Shown here: one piece after another, positions 38,501 to 50,453 of the stretch
How positions within the stretch are numbered: the stretch's first letter is position 1
Layout of the letters: each line of letters starts with the position of its first letter
From: Agrocybe praecox
Lineage: Eukaryota; Basidiomycota; Agaricomycetes; Agaricales; Agrocybaceae
Reading direction: 5' to 3'
Assembly (NCBI GenBank): GCA_964017145.1
Contig: OZ024840.1
Span: 1,674,001-1,738,000 of the forward strand
Length of the DNA stretch: 64,000 nt
Program-made: the position numbers and the translations under genes
The notes under the pieces: generated by a model
What the model saw: the letters and a program-made list of their open reading frames with translations, nothing else
What the model was told of the DNA's origin: nothing
Databases searched by the model: none

Positions 38501-41024
38501 ATTTTTCCGGTTTTACATCCACTGAGAGGGAACCAATCTTTTCCAGCCTGTCCATAAACACTGACGAGATCCGTCAATTTAATGGACATATAGCCAACAA
38601 CAGGGTCCTTGAGGAAGTCACGATCATCGATTGTCTTGACGGTGATAGTCGCAGATTCCTTGTCCGTACATAAGAATTCGTAGGGCGCTTCCCAGATAGG
38701 GTTATTGGTGTGCTTGAAGCAGGGTGTGGAGAAGGCAGAAGACCTGGAGCTATTCAAATATACTTTGGCAAGAGGATTGAGATCGCCAGAAAGAGATTTA
38801 GAATGGTCTAGTTCCTTGGCTTGATGAACAACGAGGCGCACAATTCCAACCGCTACAAAGACTCGGTTAGCAGTGAAGACCGAACAATGAGAAATAAGCA
38901 TACTTGAATCGAGTAATTCTTCTTTACCCTCTTCGGCTTCCAGTACAGGGAAGTAATTGACATCGTAGCGCAGCTCGCCGCGTTCTTTTCCATCTTTGAT
39001 CAAGGTAGAGGTGAGACCCTCTTGAGTAGCATCTTCCAACAGCTTGGAGAACTCGAAAGTAGCAGAACCCATCAGGGTGTTCTTCCGGTGGTCATTGAAG
39101 TCGTAGACACTGAGAGTGAGAATATCTTTTAGAGAGTTAACCAGCAGATATTTAGTTTCCATCCATGTCGGGTTATACCTATAATCGTTTAATCACGGGA
39201 AATAAAGAAAAACACACAAGCAAAAAACGTACGTGTTTGATTTGTATTGGGTGCGAGCAAGCTCAGCACGATTATTGATAGTCAGACTGACATAGGGGTC
39301 TGGGGTTCCACCGCCGATCTTCGTACCAGTAATACTGCGTGCAGACTGAATGTTGACTTGGACAACACCAATGGCCGCATCGAGTGGTTTTCCGGAGAGC
39401 AATTGCTCCAAATTCAAACTGAACACGTTGGGATCATACATCATTGGTCCGAGGGTTGCATGCGTCATATCCCTAATGAAGGAAGACAATCCCGGAATCT
39501 ATTATAACCGCGTTTTCATCAGTTCGTTGAAGCTAAACAGAATTGAAGAAAGGATGAACTTACGCTAGCAATATCAAAGCCAAAGGTTTCACCTCCAATA
39601 GGTTTCAAAACATAACCAATAACCGGTTTCTCCAAGAAGCATATATCCACGACTTGGACATGCGGGAAATTGGCAATAAGCTTTAAGCGAATACGCAAGA
39701 GTCCACTGAAAGAAATGTCTTCCACGAGGATAGGCAAGGCCGCTGTGGCCAGGCCCTTGCCTAGCCTCACCGACAATGTGATCTTGGGGTTGACACTGTC
39801 CGCGATTTGCTTTTCCGTCATATCTGAGGTATCCTTAGGAGTGAAAGAGATTCCCCAATCCATCATGACGACGTCATCGTCAGTCTTGGGAAATGTTCGG
39901 ACTTTATCAATGCGTGGTGCCTTACTGCCCAGAGTGAAGTGCGTCAAACGCAAGGAATCGAGGAATGCAGGAGTGTTGGTGCTCAAGATCTGGTCCACAG
40001 ATGAAACAACTGTTTGGGAAAGCACTGGCTCGTATATGAGCCAGAAACGATCCAGGAAGTTATTGATCCAGTCGGCGGATTCATGCTCTGATGCCAGACG
40101 TGTCTTGACAAGCTCGCGTTGAATATCATCGCGTGCATAACGTCTGACACGCTCCATGGATGTGCTGTAATACGTGTTGCAGAAAGCCAATACAATGAAC
40201 AGCCATCCCCAGCCAAAATTGAAGCGTGTCAAGAAATGGGACGCGAAAACAGCCTATAAAAGACAAAATAAGTTGCAGGATGTTGATATGAAAGATTAGA
40301 AACGCACGAAAACAATGACCCCTGCATTATGGTACCAGCTGCCATAGTACTGTTCCGAGAGAAACGCGTCGAGAACACCCTTATCCCTCTCTTCGCCTTC
40401 GGGAAGAGGCGGCTTGTCAATGCCCGACATCTGACGCCAGCCTACTTTGTACCAATCGGGAATCGCAGGCGCACGCTTATTAGGAAGAGCCCCTGGGATA
40501 GCAGCAGCCTCGTCTTGCTGTACTTGCTCAGCAACTTGCTCAGTGTTTTCGGCCACTACTTTCTCTCCATCCCCGAGGTCCTCAATTACGATAGTCGGCA
40601 GAACTGGTGGTATTGATGGGTCGGCCATTTTGAGTTCTGTAGAAAAAGGAGAAATTTAAAGGAGCGTGGATGTGAGTATTTGTGTAAATAATGAGAGGAA
40701 AACTTGAAAATGGTAGGGACGGGTATGGGAACGACAAGCTAGGCACAAAGACGACATTCACACAAGCATAAGCGGGACCGGTGCGCTGCGCAAGCGATAG
40801 ACCGCACCGTTGGGGATAATAGATTGGCGCTTACCTCTGTTCTGACCTTCTTCAGACTTGGGGAGGATACTGTTGAGCTGGTCGCGAGCTTGACCAGCCT
40901 GTGCACCTTTTTCTTCAGGGGAAGCATTGGGGTCGAAAGAGTGCACTGGGACGCCTTTCTTCTCGTCTTGTTTCATTATGGCATCTGCTTCTGCGGCCTT
41001 GCTGGTGAAGGGACCGCTCGCCAT
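35533..41024 (-). CDS. Tricalbin (SMP and multiple C2 domains)
   Basis: ER-plasma membrane tether and lipid-transfer protein of the tricalbin/extended-synaptotagmin family. Splicing places the start at ATG 41024 (MASGPFTSKAAEADAIMKQD). Exon 1 (41024-40835) ends ...SEEGQNR plus one base. A 198-nt intron (40834-40637) joins it in phase to ELKMADPSIPPVLPTIV. Hydrophobic segments follow (GVIVF-AVFASHFL, GWGWLFIVLAFCNTYYS), then the SMP domain (ESADWINNFLDRFWLIYEP to IGGETFGFDIAS). Several C2 domains then carry GGGTPDPYVSLTI, GDLNPLAKVYL, LGGKSDPYVRVQV and GKSDPYAVFSLNGEKVF. A Ser/Thr-rich linker lies near 37.5 kb. A last degenerate C2 (SLRVTVLDAKDLTVHDAKAY) precedes the C-terminus, reached through an intron after GEVD and ending NANDSDDS-stop at 35535-35533. 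Confidence 0.93.
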
Positions 41025-42035
41025 TGGTAACGGTGTTGGCCCAGAGACGAGGAGAGGACGGCGATAAGAAGGGAGGAAAGAAGAGGTTAAAGTAAAGGGG
41101 CGAATAAGAGTTTATGATTTATGCTTGAAATACAATTTAACTGCTCACAGGGCGGTCCATGCCTGATGTCACCACTAGCTTAGCCACAATAATGATATAT
41201 TGGTCACACTGGTCACACATTTTATTCGGAAACATGCGGTTTTTGCCCGTCATCGACGACGTCCTCGCCAAGAATAATTAACTGCGATCGCCTTCTTACG
41301 ACCAGAAACTGATAGGTACCTGGGGTCTACTTCATATCTATGCGGTTGGTGAGAGAAACCTGCTCGTGTTAATTTTAGTCCTATGATTGATATCAGCATT
41401 AACTCTCCTCAAAGTCACCCCATGAGGTCAGTATGAAAATCTCCACTGCAAGGTCCACTGCAAGGCACGATGAAGGTTTCTAGTCGGGGACATTCGCGAC
41501 CGGTATGCATCTCTGTCAACACTGTCACGCTACGGACTTGGCTATGCACTGCAGTGCAGTTGAGTAGGAACGACGCGTAGTTCGAACTCCGGATATACTT
41601 AAAATAATATAGGTTTTCGGGTTCGTTTTTTGCAAATAAGGACTCCGCACGTCCCCGATGTGTCCACAGCATAAATAGATTCAGAAATAATGCAGAAACT
41701 CTGTAGGGAGATGTGTACTTCCGTTGAAGTTCAACCAAGACACCCGCCATATCAAGGTACTGTACCTGGAGAAAGAGATATGTAGTTTCGAGTGCAGCTC
41801 CGAGTGAATACGAAAAATAGTGGTTGTCTATAAGCTTGAATTTCATCAATAATAGAACAAATGGAAGAGATGCGAAGTATAGATTTTTAGTCTAAGCCAA
41901 GGCTTTAGCGCCTGGGCAATGAGAAATAGTGTGCACGTGCAAGTTGCACATATTTGACAAGAGCTTTGGCCCCTTCGCCGCCAGCCGCAAGCATTGCGAG
42001 CTCCGAACTTGAATTATCTACCACTACTAAATGCC
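41025..42035. other. Divergent region tricalbin / UGO1, with an unsupported open frame
   Basis: About 1 kb between two divergent starts. A 144-codon minus-strand open frame (41849-41415) lies inside. Its translation shows no motif, no signal and no splice support. It may be a chance frame or a decayed gene, so it is not called as a gene. Confidence 0.4.
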
Positions 42036-43677
42036 ATGAGCAATCCTTCATCCCTTAGAGACCTGTACATCGACCCTAACCAGGCATGGTCCTTTGTTCC
42101 CCCAATTGCTCCAGGTAATGCGTCTTCATCGACCTCGGCAGCAGCAGCAGCAACTTCAGCTTCGAATTCCACCCGTATCCCCTCCGCGTCTGCGTACCAA
42201 TGGTCGACACGGCCGTCGCACAACTCGATTTTCGATTTATCGCCATCCTTAGACTTGTCTGCACCGTCAGGAGTTAACCCTGCGCAGTTGTTCAAGGCTG
42301 TCGTCGCGTCTGCTGTGCTACAGTATACAAGTACGGCCATTGTAATGCCATGGGAGGTCTCAAAACTATTGCTTCAAGTTCAATGGGTTCCCAGAGATGC
42401 AGGTGAGGTGACCGATGAATATGACGACGATGTCGATGTAGTGGGTACTGCAGCAGCTGCCGCAGACGACGATGCAGTATGTCATCCTATTTTTATTATT
42501 TATCAAATCTCCTGACTCTCAGAAATTCATAGCTAAGTGACGACTCTGAAAATGACTCATATTTCCATGATCCCAATGCCACACCTACGTCCGGGAGACC
42601 TCCTGTTGCACGCGCCAGAGTCGACGAGCAGGGGTACGTCATTCGTCGATCAGTTCTCGAGGAAGGCACTAGGCCGGAATATATCATCCCCGTCGGCAGC
42701 GCTGACGGTGTCTGGGGAATGATGAAACGCGTTGGGCGGTTTAGATTCGAGGGTTGGCTGGCTCTTTGGAAGGGTAAGTAACAATACCGGAACTTTGAAC
42801 ACAATCAATAATAATTCATGCACATCCCTCAGGCCTTCTTACTTCATGTATAACTGAGGTACTCTCAAATACAATGCAGCCGATGATCAACGGTTTCTTA
42901 CAATCCTTGTTCTTCCCTTCCATGACCCCGTTCCACCAAGCTCCCATTATCCTTCCGGTAGCGTCGCATTTGATTACTGGATTCCTACTCTCGCCTCTCG
43001 ATCTCGTCCGCACGCGCCTCATCATCCAATCATACACTACCCGCTACCAACGCTACTCAGGACCGATCGATGCCTTTCGACAAATACTCAGAGATGAAGG
43101 CGGTCTACGAGGAATGTACATGCATCCCCACCTGCTCCTTCCTACATTACTAGACAACGGCCTACGTCCTTTGGTAACGCTAGCACTTCCGGGGATGATC
43201 ACTTCTTACTTCGGATATGGACACATCACTGAAGACACTCACCCTATTGGATGGGGAATTGCTGAACTGGGAAGCAGTTGCGTTGGGCTGCTTGTTACGC
43301 TTCCTATAGAGACAATACGAAGAAGGCTGCAAGCTCAGGTACGGGGAACTGCTGAGCCAGTGAAAGGATGCATCGAGCTACGACCAGCCCCGTACAACGG
43401 TGTTGTGGATGCATTCTGGCACATCCTTACAGAGGAGAGGTCAGACCTGCCTATTATGCGGAGCCCCAGACGGAGGAGAATGTCGACAAAAGGAAAAGAG
43501 AAGGGTGTTCCCGAGGAAGAGGAAAAGACAGATGAATACCAGAGTTGGTGGAGAAGTACTGGTCTCGGACAACTCTATCGTGGACTTGGAATGCGCTTGG
43601 GTGCTAGTGCCGTCGTATTTGTACTGGCACTTGTAGGGGGTGGAGATGATAGCAGTGGAGGTTGGGCAGAAATATAG
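42036..43677 (+). CDS. UGO1: Ugo1-like mitochondrial carrier-family protein
   Basis: Mitochondrial outer-membrane protein of the carrier fold that in yeast links the fusion GTPases Fzo1 and Mgm1. ATG 42036 begins MSNPSSLRDLYIDPNQAWSF. An Ala/Ser-rich stretch follows and then QLFKAVVASAVLQYTSTAIV-MPWEVSKLLLQVQWVP. After an intron come SGRPPVARARVDEQGYVIR and GMMKRVGRFRFEGWLALWK. The next exon has GFLLSPLDLVRTRLIIQSY, a carrier signature (Pro-x-Asp-x-x-Arg), with the repeat YSGPIDAFRQILRDEGGLRG. The last repeat shows LLVTLPIETIRRRLQAQ and, near the end, LYRGLGMRLGAS. Degenerate signatures and the long N-terminus fit Ugo1 better than a metabolite carrier. Confidence 0.85.
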
Positions 43678-44223
43678 CAAGTTAATCAGATTGGATTCTA
43701 TTATTTTCAAATACCACAACTCAGGAGACTCGGAAGCTATCGTTTGATCTGGACCCTGGTCCATCTTGTCCGATGTTATTTTTTGCATGAACCAGATGCA
43801 ATGACAGGCGGAATATTTCCATCTTCACAAAAGCCGTGGATCTGTCATCTTGAAATTTTGAAGATAAGATATTTAATCTTTTTTATTTTACGGCTAATTA
43901 CCCTTCATCTAACGTGCAGAACGTGTCTGATACTTTAATGAAAAGAAAATCAATTGGGTTCTGCGTAAACTCTCATAAACCCAACTATGCCCCAAAGACG
44001 AAACAAGTGGTACAACACGAAACAAGTAAAACATATATCAACCAACATATATAAGAATGAAGAAGAAAAGAAAAGTTCATTTACTTCAAGGGAGTAATGG
44101 GGGGAAAACAATCATAAAGGGGTCGTAAAGAAGAGTCCGAATTTTTGAAAAAAGTGGCATTTCGTGCCTAAGATATCAAAGGAGAGAAATGTCGAAATAA
44201 AATCACACAATTCTGGACGTAGA
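43678..44223. other. Convergent 3' intergenic region
   Basis: About 550 bp between the UGO1-like and Nudix stop codons. AT-rich, no gene seen. Confidence 0.45.
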
Positions 44224-45727
44224 TCAGCTAAATATCCACCATAAGGCAAAGGAAACACCGAGGAGAACGCCCAGAGCACGCGCAACGATAACGACGACAA
44301 GAGCTTTTCGAATGGCAGCGTAAAACGTATTAAGCGCAGAACCTGACCAATTTATCCTGTTCGAGTCAAGGGAAAACTATGAATGATAGTTCTTCATTTC
44401 AATTTCTTGTCACTGTCCATACCTTCGATCGTTTGTCCCGCCATCCCTTACGCTGGCTTCCCAGCCTCGAACGACTTCGCGATAGCGTTTCCCAAACACC
44501 CTATATTTTATAGAATAAATTGTGTAAGAAATAGGAGACTGCGAAGCTTTTGTACTTTGACAAGATAAAGTAACACTCACCAGATCCAAAAGTTCACATC
44601 TGGGTACGAAAAGCGAGGGAATACGCTCGCCAGGCTGGGTGCAATATACTCCATTCTAAAATCATCCACCACCGGCTGATAAGGTAACTGCATAAGCGGC
44701 GTCAAGGGTGATGAGGGAGCTGAATTCCGTCCGCCTGCTCGTTTCTCATCGAGGAAACCAGGCTTTTCATCAGAAAGAGCAACACATTTTGGCGAGGGAA
44801 GAATCATGTATGAGAGAAGGTCCAGAGTCATCCCTAATGACAGTCCCCATAATTTAAGTTTCTGCTTAGTGTCTGCTGGAGGACTTGAAGGTCGCAAGAT
44901 GACAGCGGGGAATTGCATGCTACCAATGAATACCCTGACGAGGAATTTCAAAACAGCAGAATGCCTCGGCGCGAGACGGGACGCCGCATCCACCGTTACA
45001 GTGCTCCACCTAGGAGGATCCTTCTCAGACATTGAGACCAAAGAAGCCAATGGTGTCCAATAGAGAGCGGTAGACGCGACGGGGTCCGGAGGGGGTGTAG
45101 CACTCGGCGGGGTGAGTTGAAGGAAGACGAAGGGGGAGAGGATCATAAGAAGGCGTTTCCCAAGGGATGTAGTAATTTCTCTGTCATCCAGTTGTCCAAT
45201 ACATGTGTAACAAGGCTCAGCGAGGTCGATTCCAATTTCTTCCCATGTCTGACGCATTGCAGTGTAAAGCGCGCCTTCGTCATCAGCTTCTTGTCGTCCT
45301 CCAGGGAACGCGACATGGGCCTCAGTTGTAGTGTTGCTGCTGTTCCCACTACTGGAAGAGCTGCTGCTAGCTTTAGCTTGCCACAAAGATGCGTCATTTA
45401 CAGATGCCGTGTTCTCGCGGTGGAGATAAAGCAGCTCAGGTCTCGCATTTGGGTCATTTACCCAGTCCGCAGCGAAAAACTCTGTAAGTGTAGGTGGTGG
45501 TTTATCTGTGTTAGCAGGGGGTAGATTCGTCGGAGAGGGTACCACGCGAATAATAAGGGCTACTGCTGCCCGGCGGGGTTCTGCAAAGGGCACATTCATG
45601 ACACGCACAACTTTCTTGGGGAAATATACACACGGGTCGCAGGTGAAGTTATTATTCTTGGCGGAGTGGTTCGTATACGGTGCAGCGCTCTAGAGAGTAA
45701 GGAAACAGTAGGATCTGGGATATACAT
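44224..45727 (-). CDS. Nudix hydrolase (coenzyme A diphosphatase-like) with C-terminal membrane helix
   Basis: Nudix pyrophosphatase of the type grouped with Pcd1/NUDT7/NUDT8. Splicing gives a start at ATG 45727 (MYIPDPTVSLLSRALHRIRT). Intron 45633-45581 joins SPAT-Q to PRRAAVALIIRVVPSP. The Nudix box reads AFPGGRQEADDEGALYTAMR then QTWEEIGIDL. In the core REx-x-EE motif the first Glu is Gln here (RQTWEE). A second, strong GTGAGT donor overlaps what looks like a stop (44579-44577). Splicing there gives NFWIWVFGKRYREVVRGWE. After one more intron come INWSGSALNTFYAAIRKALV and a hydrophobic helix (VVIVARALGVLLGVSFALWW), with stop at 44226-44224. The tail predicts anchoring in a membrane. Substrate uncertain. 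Confidence 0.85.
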
Positions 45728-45975
45728 TAATGCTGAAGAGATGGAAAGAAAGAGGAATGCTCGCCTTTTGACATGATAGTTTCGTAAAGAGGATTGTTTG
45801 GGGGAAGTTATTTTCGCCGCGCCCTGACGTCGTCCTATCGGCAACAGCCGGTACCCCTAAATAATCGTAATGGGCATGCAACTTATTTCGCCAACACATG
45901 CTACAACTAACAAGTTTTTCATGCTCTACTAAGTACACGTTTCTAGCTTAATATGTACACTCAGCCGCAAAATGT

Positions 45976-48300
45976 CTACAAAGGCAGTCCACACACATCG
46001 CAATCTCCTCCGTGGTTGTTCTCGAACGTGCAATGTGGACAAATTCTGATTCCAGAGCCACCGCTTCCACCTGAACCACCGTTAGAAGCTGCTTCCTGCG
46101 CTGCAATTTGATCGTAGACCTCTGGCGGAATATCAAAGTCGTCGTGTGAACCTCCAGAAGAGCTCTGGCCAGGTGCTGAGGAAGATGGAGGTGCCGCTGA
46201 ACGAAACGGATGAGGATAAAGAACACTTCACCGGGCATGAAACTGAAAAACTTACGGGCACTCTCCCGAGTGAAAGTCATGAGAGTTTGCCATCCCTCCG
46301 TGTTCAAAATCGGATCAATATTCTTCGCATCTTCCAGGAGATTTGGCGACGTTACGGTGCGCATCATGACCTTCACATCCTCCTGTACATATAGCAAGAA
46401 CGGTTCAGATAACTGGTCAAGATATGGAGGGCAACAACATACCGGTGACATCAATTGCGTCGTCTCCAAGAACGCAACAAGATGCCAATCACTGAGCCAT
46501 TTGGCCAGCTCAATCTTTTTGTAGCTCTCGCCACCAGGATGTAATGAAGGTGCATCCAGCTTACGTAGCTGGGCCATAACGTTGTCCACAGTCTGATCTT
46601 CAATTCCAGGGCGATTCTCTATGGCGAACTTCGTAGACTGGAAAACAGGCGATGGGTTTTGAGGGAAACCATGCGTAACCTGTTGTGCGTGACTAATTAG
46701 TATAGCTGTGAATGGATTGAGAAAAATGAATATACATTAACGAGGAGATATTCCACGGGGAAACAAGGTTTGGCGGTCTTCTTCACCTCTAAACCATACT
46801 CGTTTTTGTATGTAAAAAATACGTCAGGTATATATCTCGCCGATTCCTGTTCCCTGCTTTCTTCTTTGACGCGGACAATACCAGGTTCTACACTTGCTTC
46901 AATCATATCTGCTTCTACCATGGCTACTGCCTGTTCTGACACCTGATATGCTGACACATCGATCTGACCATCCTCAGTTGCAGTCAGCACGGCAGTCACC
47001 AAGCGTGAGGCGAATTGTCCGGTAGGAGAAGATTTACTGGGAGTGGGATTTGCTTTCTGGAGTGTGGCAGCAAATATGGCTTCAAGTGAAGACAGGTAGA
47101 ATGATTGTGGGTGTCGTTTGTAGACGTTCTTGGTCCTATCTTCAGGTGTGGGGTCTAGATCAGTGAAAACGTATCCAACGATAGATAATGGCGTAGACGC
47201 TTGAGCGCATAGATGTCGTATACGACCTTCTTCCTCCCATGGCCAACCAAGTGTAAGCCCATCTAGTTCCCCCTGTTGGGGCGCTTCATAGATAGCTTCT
47301 ACGACGGCCTTGACGCCCATTGGCACCTTTTCATAGGGCTCGTAGTGACCCACAAGCCATCCGAAACGTTGTAGCCCAGTCTTTCGCCATGCTTGCAAGA
47401 AGCGATCGATGATGTCCTCAGACGCAATCTCCAAATGGTCCACCATCCTAAATTGCTGCGAGCTCAGAGTAATGGATGAGGGTTGGCAAGCGGTGCATAT
47501 ACTTGCGGGCCATAGAGGATGCGAACCTGTCGGACAAGGAACCTTGACCTTGTACGACAAGGGGTTTAGCGGAGGCAAATAAGCTGAAGCAGAGGCAGTT
47601 TGCTTGGGAGTAATTTTCTGCAAGTAAGCGTGGTATGATAGATGCTTGATAGAGTGTTCCTTGTGGTATGCGGCATCGTATGGCTCCAAGGGCATACAGT
47701 AATCACACATTCCATTCAAAGCGTGTTTGCAAAACCGAGAGTCGCGTTGACGAGGAATCTTCCCCGACTGTGAGCGCCAATACGTATCAACAGGATCTTC
47801 GTTAGCAAGTTCCCATGGACGTTTTGCGACATCTTTGGAGGGTGTTGGGATAATTGTTGCCGTGGATGTGGATGATGCATTATTGGTGGAAGACGTCTCA
47901 GATTTTGACTGATATCCAACAAAGACAAGATCCCCATGACTGATTGTATAATTGGTATGAGTATGATGGCATAAGTATACACACGACGTACCTAAGTCCT
48001 AGGGCTTTAAGCGTCTGGCCTTTCAGACTAGAGATTTTCACCTCATTTCCTCGAGGCTGATTTGATATGGTAATGCTTGAAATGTCCGGATTTATGGATG
48101 TTTCTATGATCTGTATCGAGTAATCAGAAATATGGTTTATCTTACGCGTGTATATGCGAACTGACTTTGTCGATCAATTTAGAAATATCATCATCTGGCG
48201 AAAGTTCGTGGCGAAAGTTTCCGTCCTTTGACCTGATTCTGATCAACTACTGCAACATTTTAGCATCAGAATGGTTCAATTGGTCTTCCATGCGTACCAT
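45976..48300 (-). CDS. NPL4: NPL4, cofactor of the Cdc48/p97 ATPase
   Basis: Works with Ufd1 and Cdc48 to unfold ubiquitinated proteins in ER-associated degradation. The proposed start is ATG 48300-48298, followed at once by an intron (48297-48247, GTACGC...TAG). This joins to LIRIRSKDGNFRHELSPDDD, the N-terminal ubiquitin-like domain. Then come ISKLIDK, SSITISNQPRGNEVKISSLK and GLRHGDLVFVGYQSKS-type sequence. The zinc region shows CKHALNGMCDYCMPLEPYD and HLSYHAYLQK. The MPN-like core has RMVDHLEIASEDIIDRFLQA, QRFGWLVGHYEPYEKVPMG and VYKRHPQSFYLSSLEAIFAA. The end carries an NZF finger: ICPHCTFENNHGGDCDVCGL, then PL-stop (45978-45976). The NZF binds ubiquitin in relatives. Confidence 0.93.
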
Positions 48301-49068
48301 AGTTAGAATGGATGATGACGCAGGGATGAAAAGAAAGGTTTGCAGAGAGTAAGTTGAAGGTCAATTGAAGGTCATTGAACCAGATAAACAGAGATAAACG
48401 CGTCAGTATAGACGCGTAATTGGCTGACATAATCATTGCTTTATTGCATCACTGTCATGTCATTTAGACAAGCCGTTCGCGTGGCACCTCTTCGGCAAGG
48501 ACTAATATGCTTCCGCGTGAACAGACAGATATCGCCTCTGGGCGCAACTCATCCTCGTTCTCTCAAGGAAAGTCGCTTTTTTATAAGTTGGCATGGCCAT
48601 ACGTGTTGATAAGGTCCGCATAATAGCCTGGACAATTAATCAAGATCCGCGCCCATTCGTGGCAGTGGCGAATTTGCACTACAGAATTTGCCTTTCAGGC
48701 GTGATGAGCGTCATTTCACCGTCTCTGCCTTTTCAGTAAGCTCGTACAAAGGTTTGCAAAGGACACATTCGTTTTGTAATCAAAGTTGCTCGAGGAAAGT
48801 AATAGAAGAATGAGCAAACATCAAATGATATTGTTTTTAGAACCATACGTTTGCGTGTTACTCGTTCGAAGTGTCGCAATCTTGTGTAGCGATGGCGAAT
48901 CGAGGTATGTTTTGACCAATGCGTTCACCAGACTATATTGTCACATTCTTTTCTGCGGATAATGCTCAGTCTCAAAAGCGAGGCTACAGATGACCTGAAG
49001 TCTCTAACTTCCCCGTAATCTACTTCGCAAGATTTGGAAATTGGCGAAATCTCAAATTTTCATTGGAT
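48301..49068. promoter_or_regulatory. Divergent region NPL4 / bZIP with possible upstream ORFs
   Basis: About 770 bp between divergent genes. On the plus strand a 50-codon frame starts at ATG 48810 and ends before 48965. A second ATG at 48892 starts a short frame that a GTATGT...CAG intron (about 48902-48971) could join to a stop near 48992. Both precede the bZIP start and could be leader ORFs if transcription begins upstream of them. Confidence 0.35.
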
Positions 49069-50209
49069 ATGGAGCACGAACGGCCATTAAACAATAGCAA
49101 CTCTCGAAATTCCCAAAGGTCGCGCTCCACTTCTAATGCTAACACTACTGGACAACAGCAGCAAACCCATCACCTGGGTCTAGGAGGAGCCAGTGAGTAT
49201 GACACTCACAATTTCGTCGATCCCACAACCGGAGCCTCAATGCCGTCAGATGCGCAGGACGCGGCACTGCTAGCACAATTCTCTGCTGCAGCTGGTAGCA
49301 ACGACCTCAGTCATCTATATTCCGGCATGCTCGCACAAAATTCCATATCACAAAATCCATATCCTTCGATGAACCCAACGCCCGGGTTCTACGGCAGCTT
49401 CCTGCACCACAGTTCAATGGCCCCGCCTCAGCTGCCTCCTTTGTCGTCGCTCGACTTCAACTGGAATTCCATTCATGATTCACAACCAGGGCCTAGCCAG
49501 CATACTTTACACCAGGGTCACGCTGGCTCCAGCATGCAGACAATTCCTTACTTAAATACCGCTTTCAATCCAGAGCCGCCTCACCAGGAGAATCCAAGAA
49601 GCGGCAGAAGAGGGGGCCAATCAGCTGCGGGAGGCTCGGGCAGTTCACAGGGACATTCGACTAGCTCGCCAGAAGTAGAGACAACAGAAGCTGAGCGACA
49701 AGCAATGTCCGACGAAAAGCGACGTCGTAACACAGCTGCGTCAGGTACGTTCCTGTAATATACCGTTTCCCATATTATTACCAGAGTGTTGACTGGCGTT
49801 GTAAAAATAAATAGCGCGTTTCCGGATCAAGAAGAAACACAAAACTATAAACCTGGAGCGCTCGGTGTCGGATTTGACGGGGAGAGCAGAAGAGCTGGAA
49901 AAAGAGGCGGCGGACTTGCGAAGGGAAAACGGATGGCTAAAGGAGATTGTGATGCTCAAAGGGACGCGTTTCGCAGCGAGCAATTTAGCCCAGCGAGCAA
50001 CCCTTGCTCAGGCTGCAGCTTTGGCGATAGGAGGGTCATTTTCACATGATCAGACTAGAGGCGGGGCGTCGGCAGAAGCATCAGGTTCAGGGAAGAGCGC
50101 AGAGGATCAACAAGGCTCTGATTCGGAGACGTCTGGTTCGGAATACGAAGAGGAAGAGGACAAGAAGGGTAAAGGAAAGCAGGAGTCGTCAAAGAGCAAG
50201 AAGACTTAG
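49069..50209 (+). CDS. bZIP transcription factor (MetR/Cys-3 type)
   Basis: DNA-binding regulator resembling fungal MetR, Cys-3 and Zip1, which control sulfur and stress genes. ATG 49069 begins MEHERPLNNSNSRNSQRSRS. The first 200 residues are Ser/Gln/Pro-rich and likely disordered. One intron (starting at GTACGT, 49745) splits the basic region: DEKRRRNTAAS-ARFRIKKKHK. The basic motif with Asn and Arg-Phe-Arg is that of the MetR group. The leucine-zipper heptads follow: INLERSVSDLTGRAEELEKE then AADLRRENGWLKEIVMLKG. The C-terminal tail is acidic and Ser/Lys-rich, ending SKSKKT-stop. Sulfur regulation is inferred from family only. Confidence 0.9.
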
Positions 50210-50453
50210 GACTGTTTTATTTCTTGGGTTGTACTTGTAGTTGTTGGATTAGCTTAGCAGGACTTGGATGTAATTTAATATGCTCGCCTTTTCTTTTTCT
50301 CAATTGTAAGCAAAGAAAGAAAGCTGCACTGTAAGCAGAAGAGCAGGGCGTCTTATATGTCGATCACGGCTGGCACTTCGGACGAAATTGCCGTTCCCAC
50401 GTCGAACGATGCCGGAAGTTCATCCGTGCTCAATTCTTTTCCTCCACTGCATC

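Noticed and set aside
41415..41849. 144-codon minus-strand open frame between tricalbin and UGO1
   Set aside because: No recognisable domain or start context; lies in a divergent promoter region.
45596..45608. Start of the Nudix protein at the Met near 45599
   Set aside because: Splicing 45633-45581 gives a better N-terminus and removes the frame conflict.
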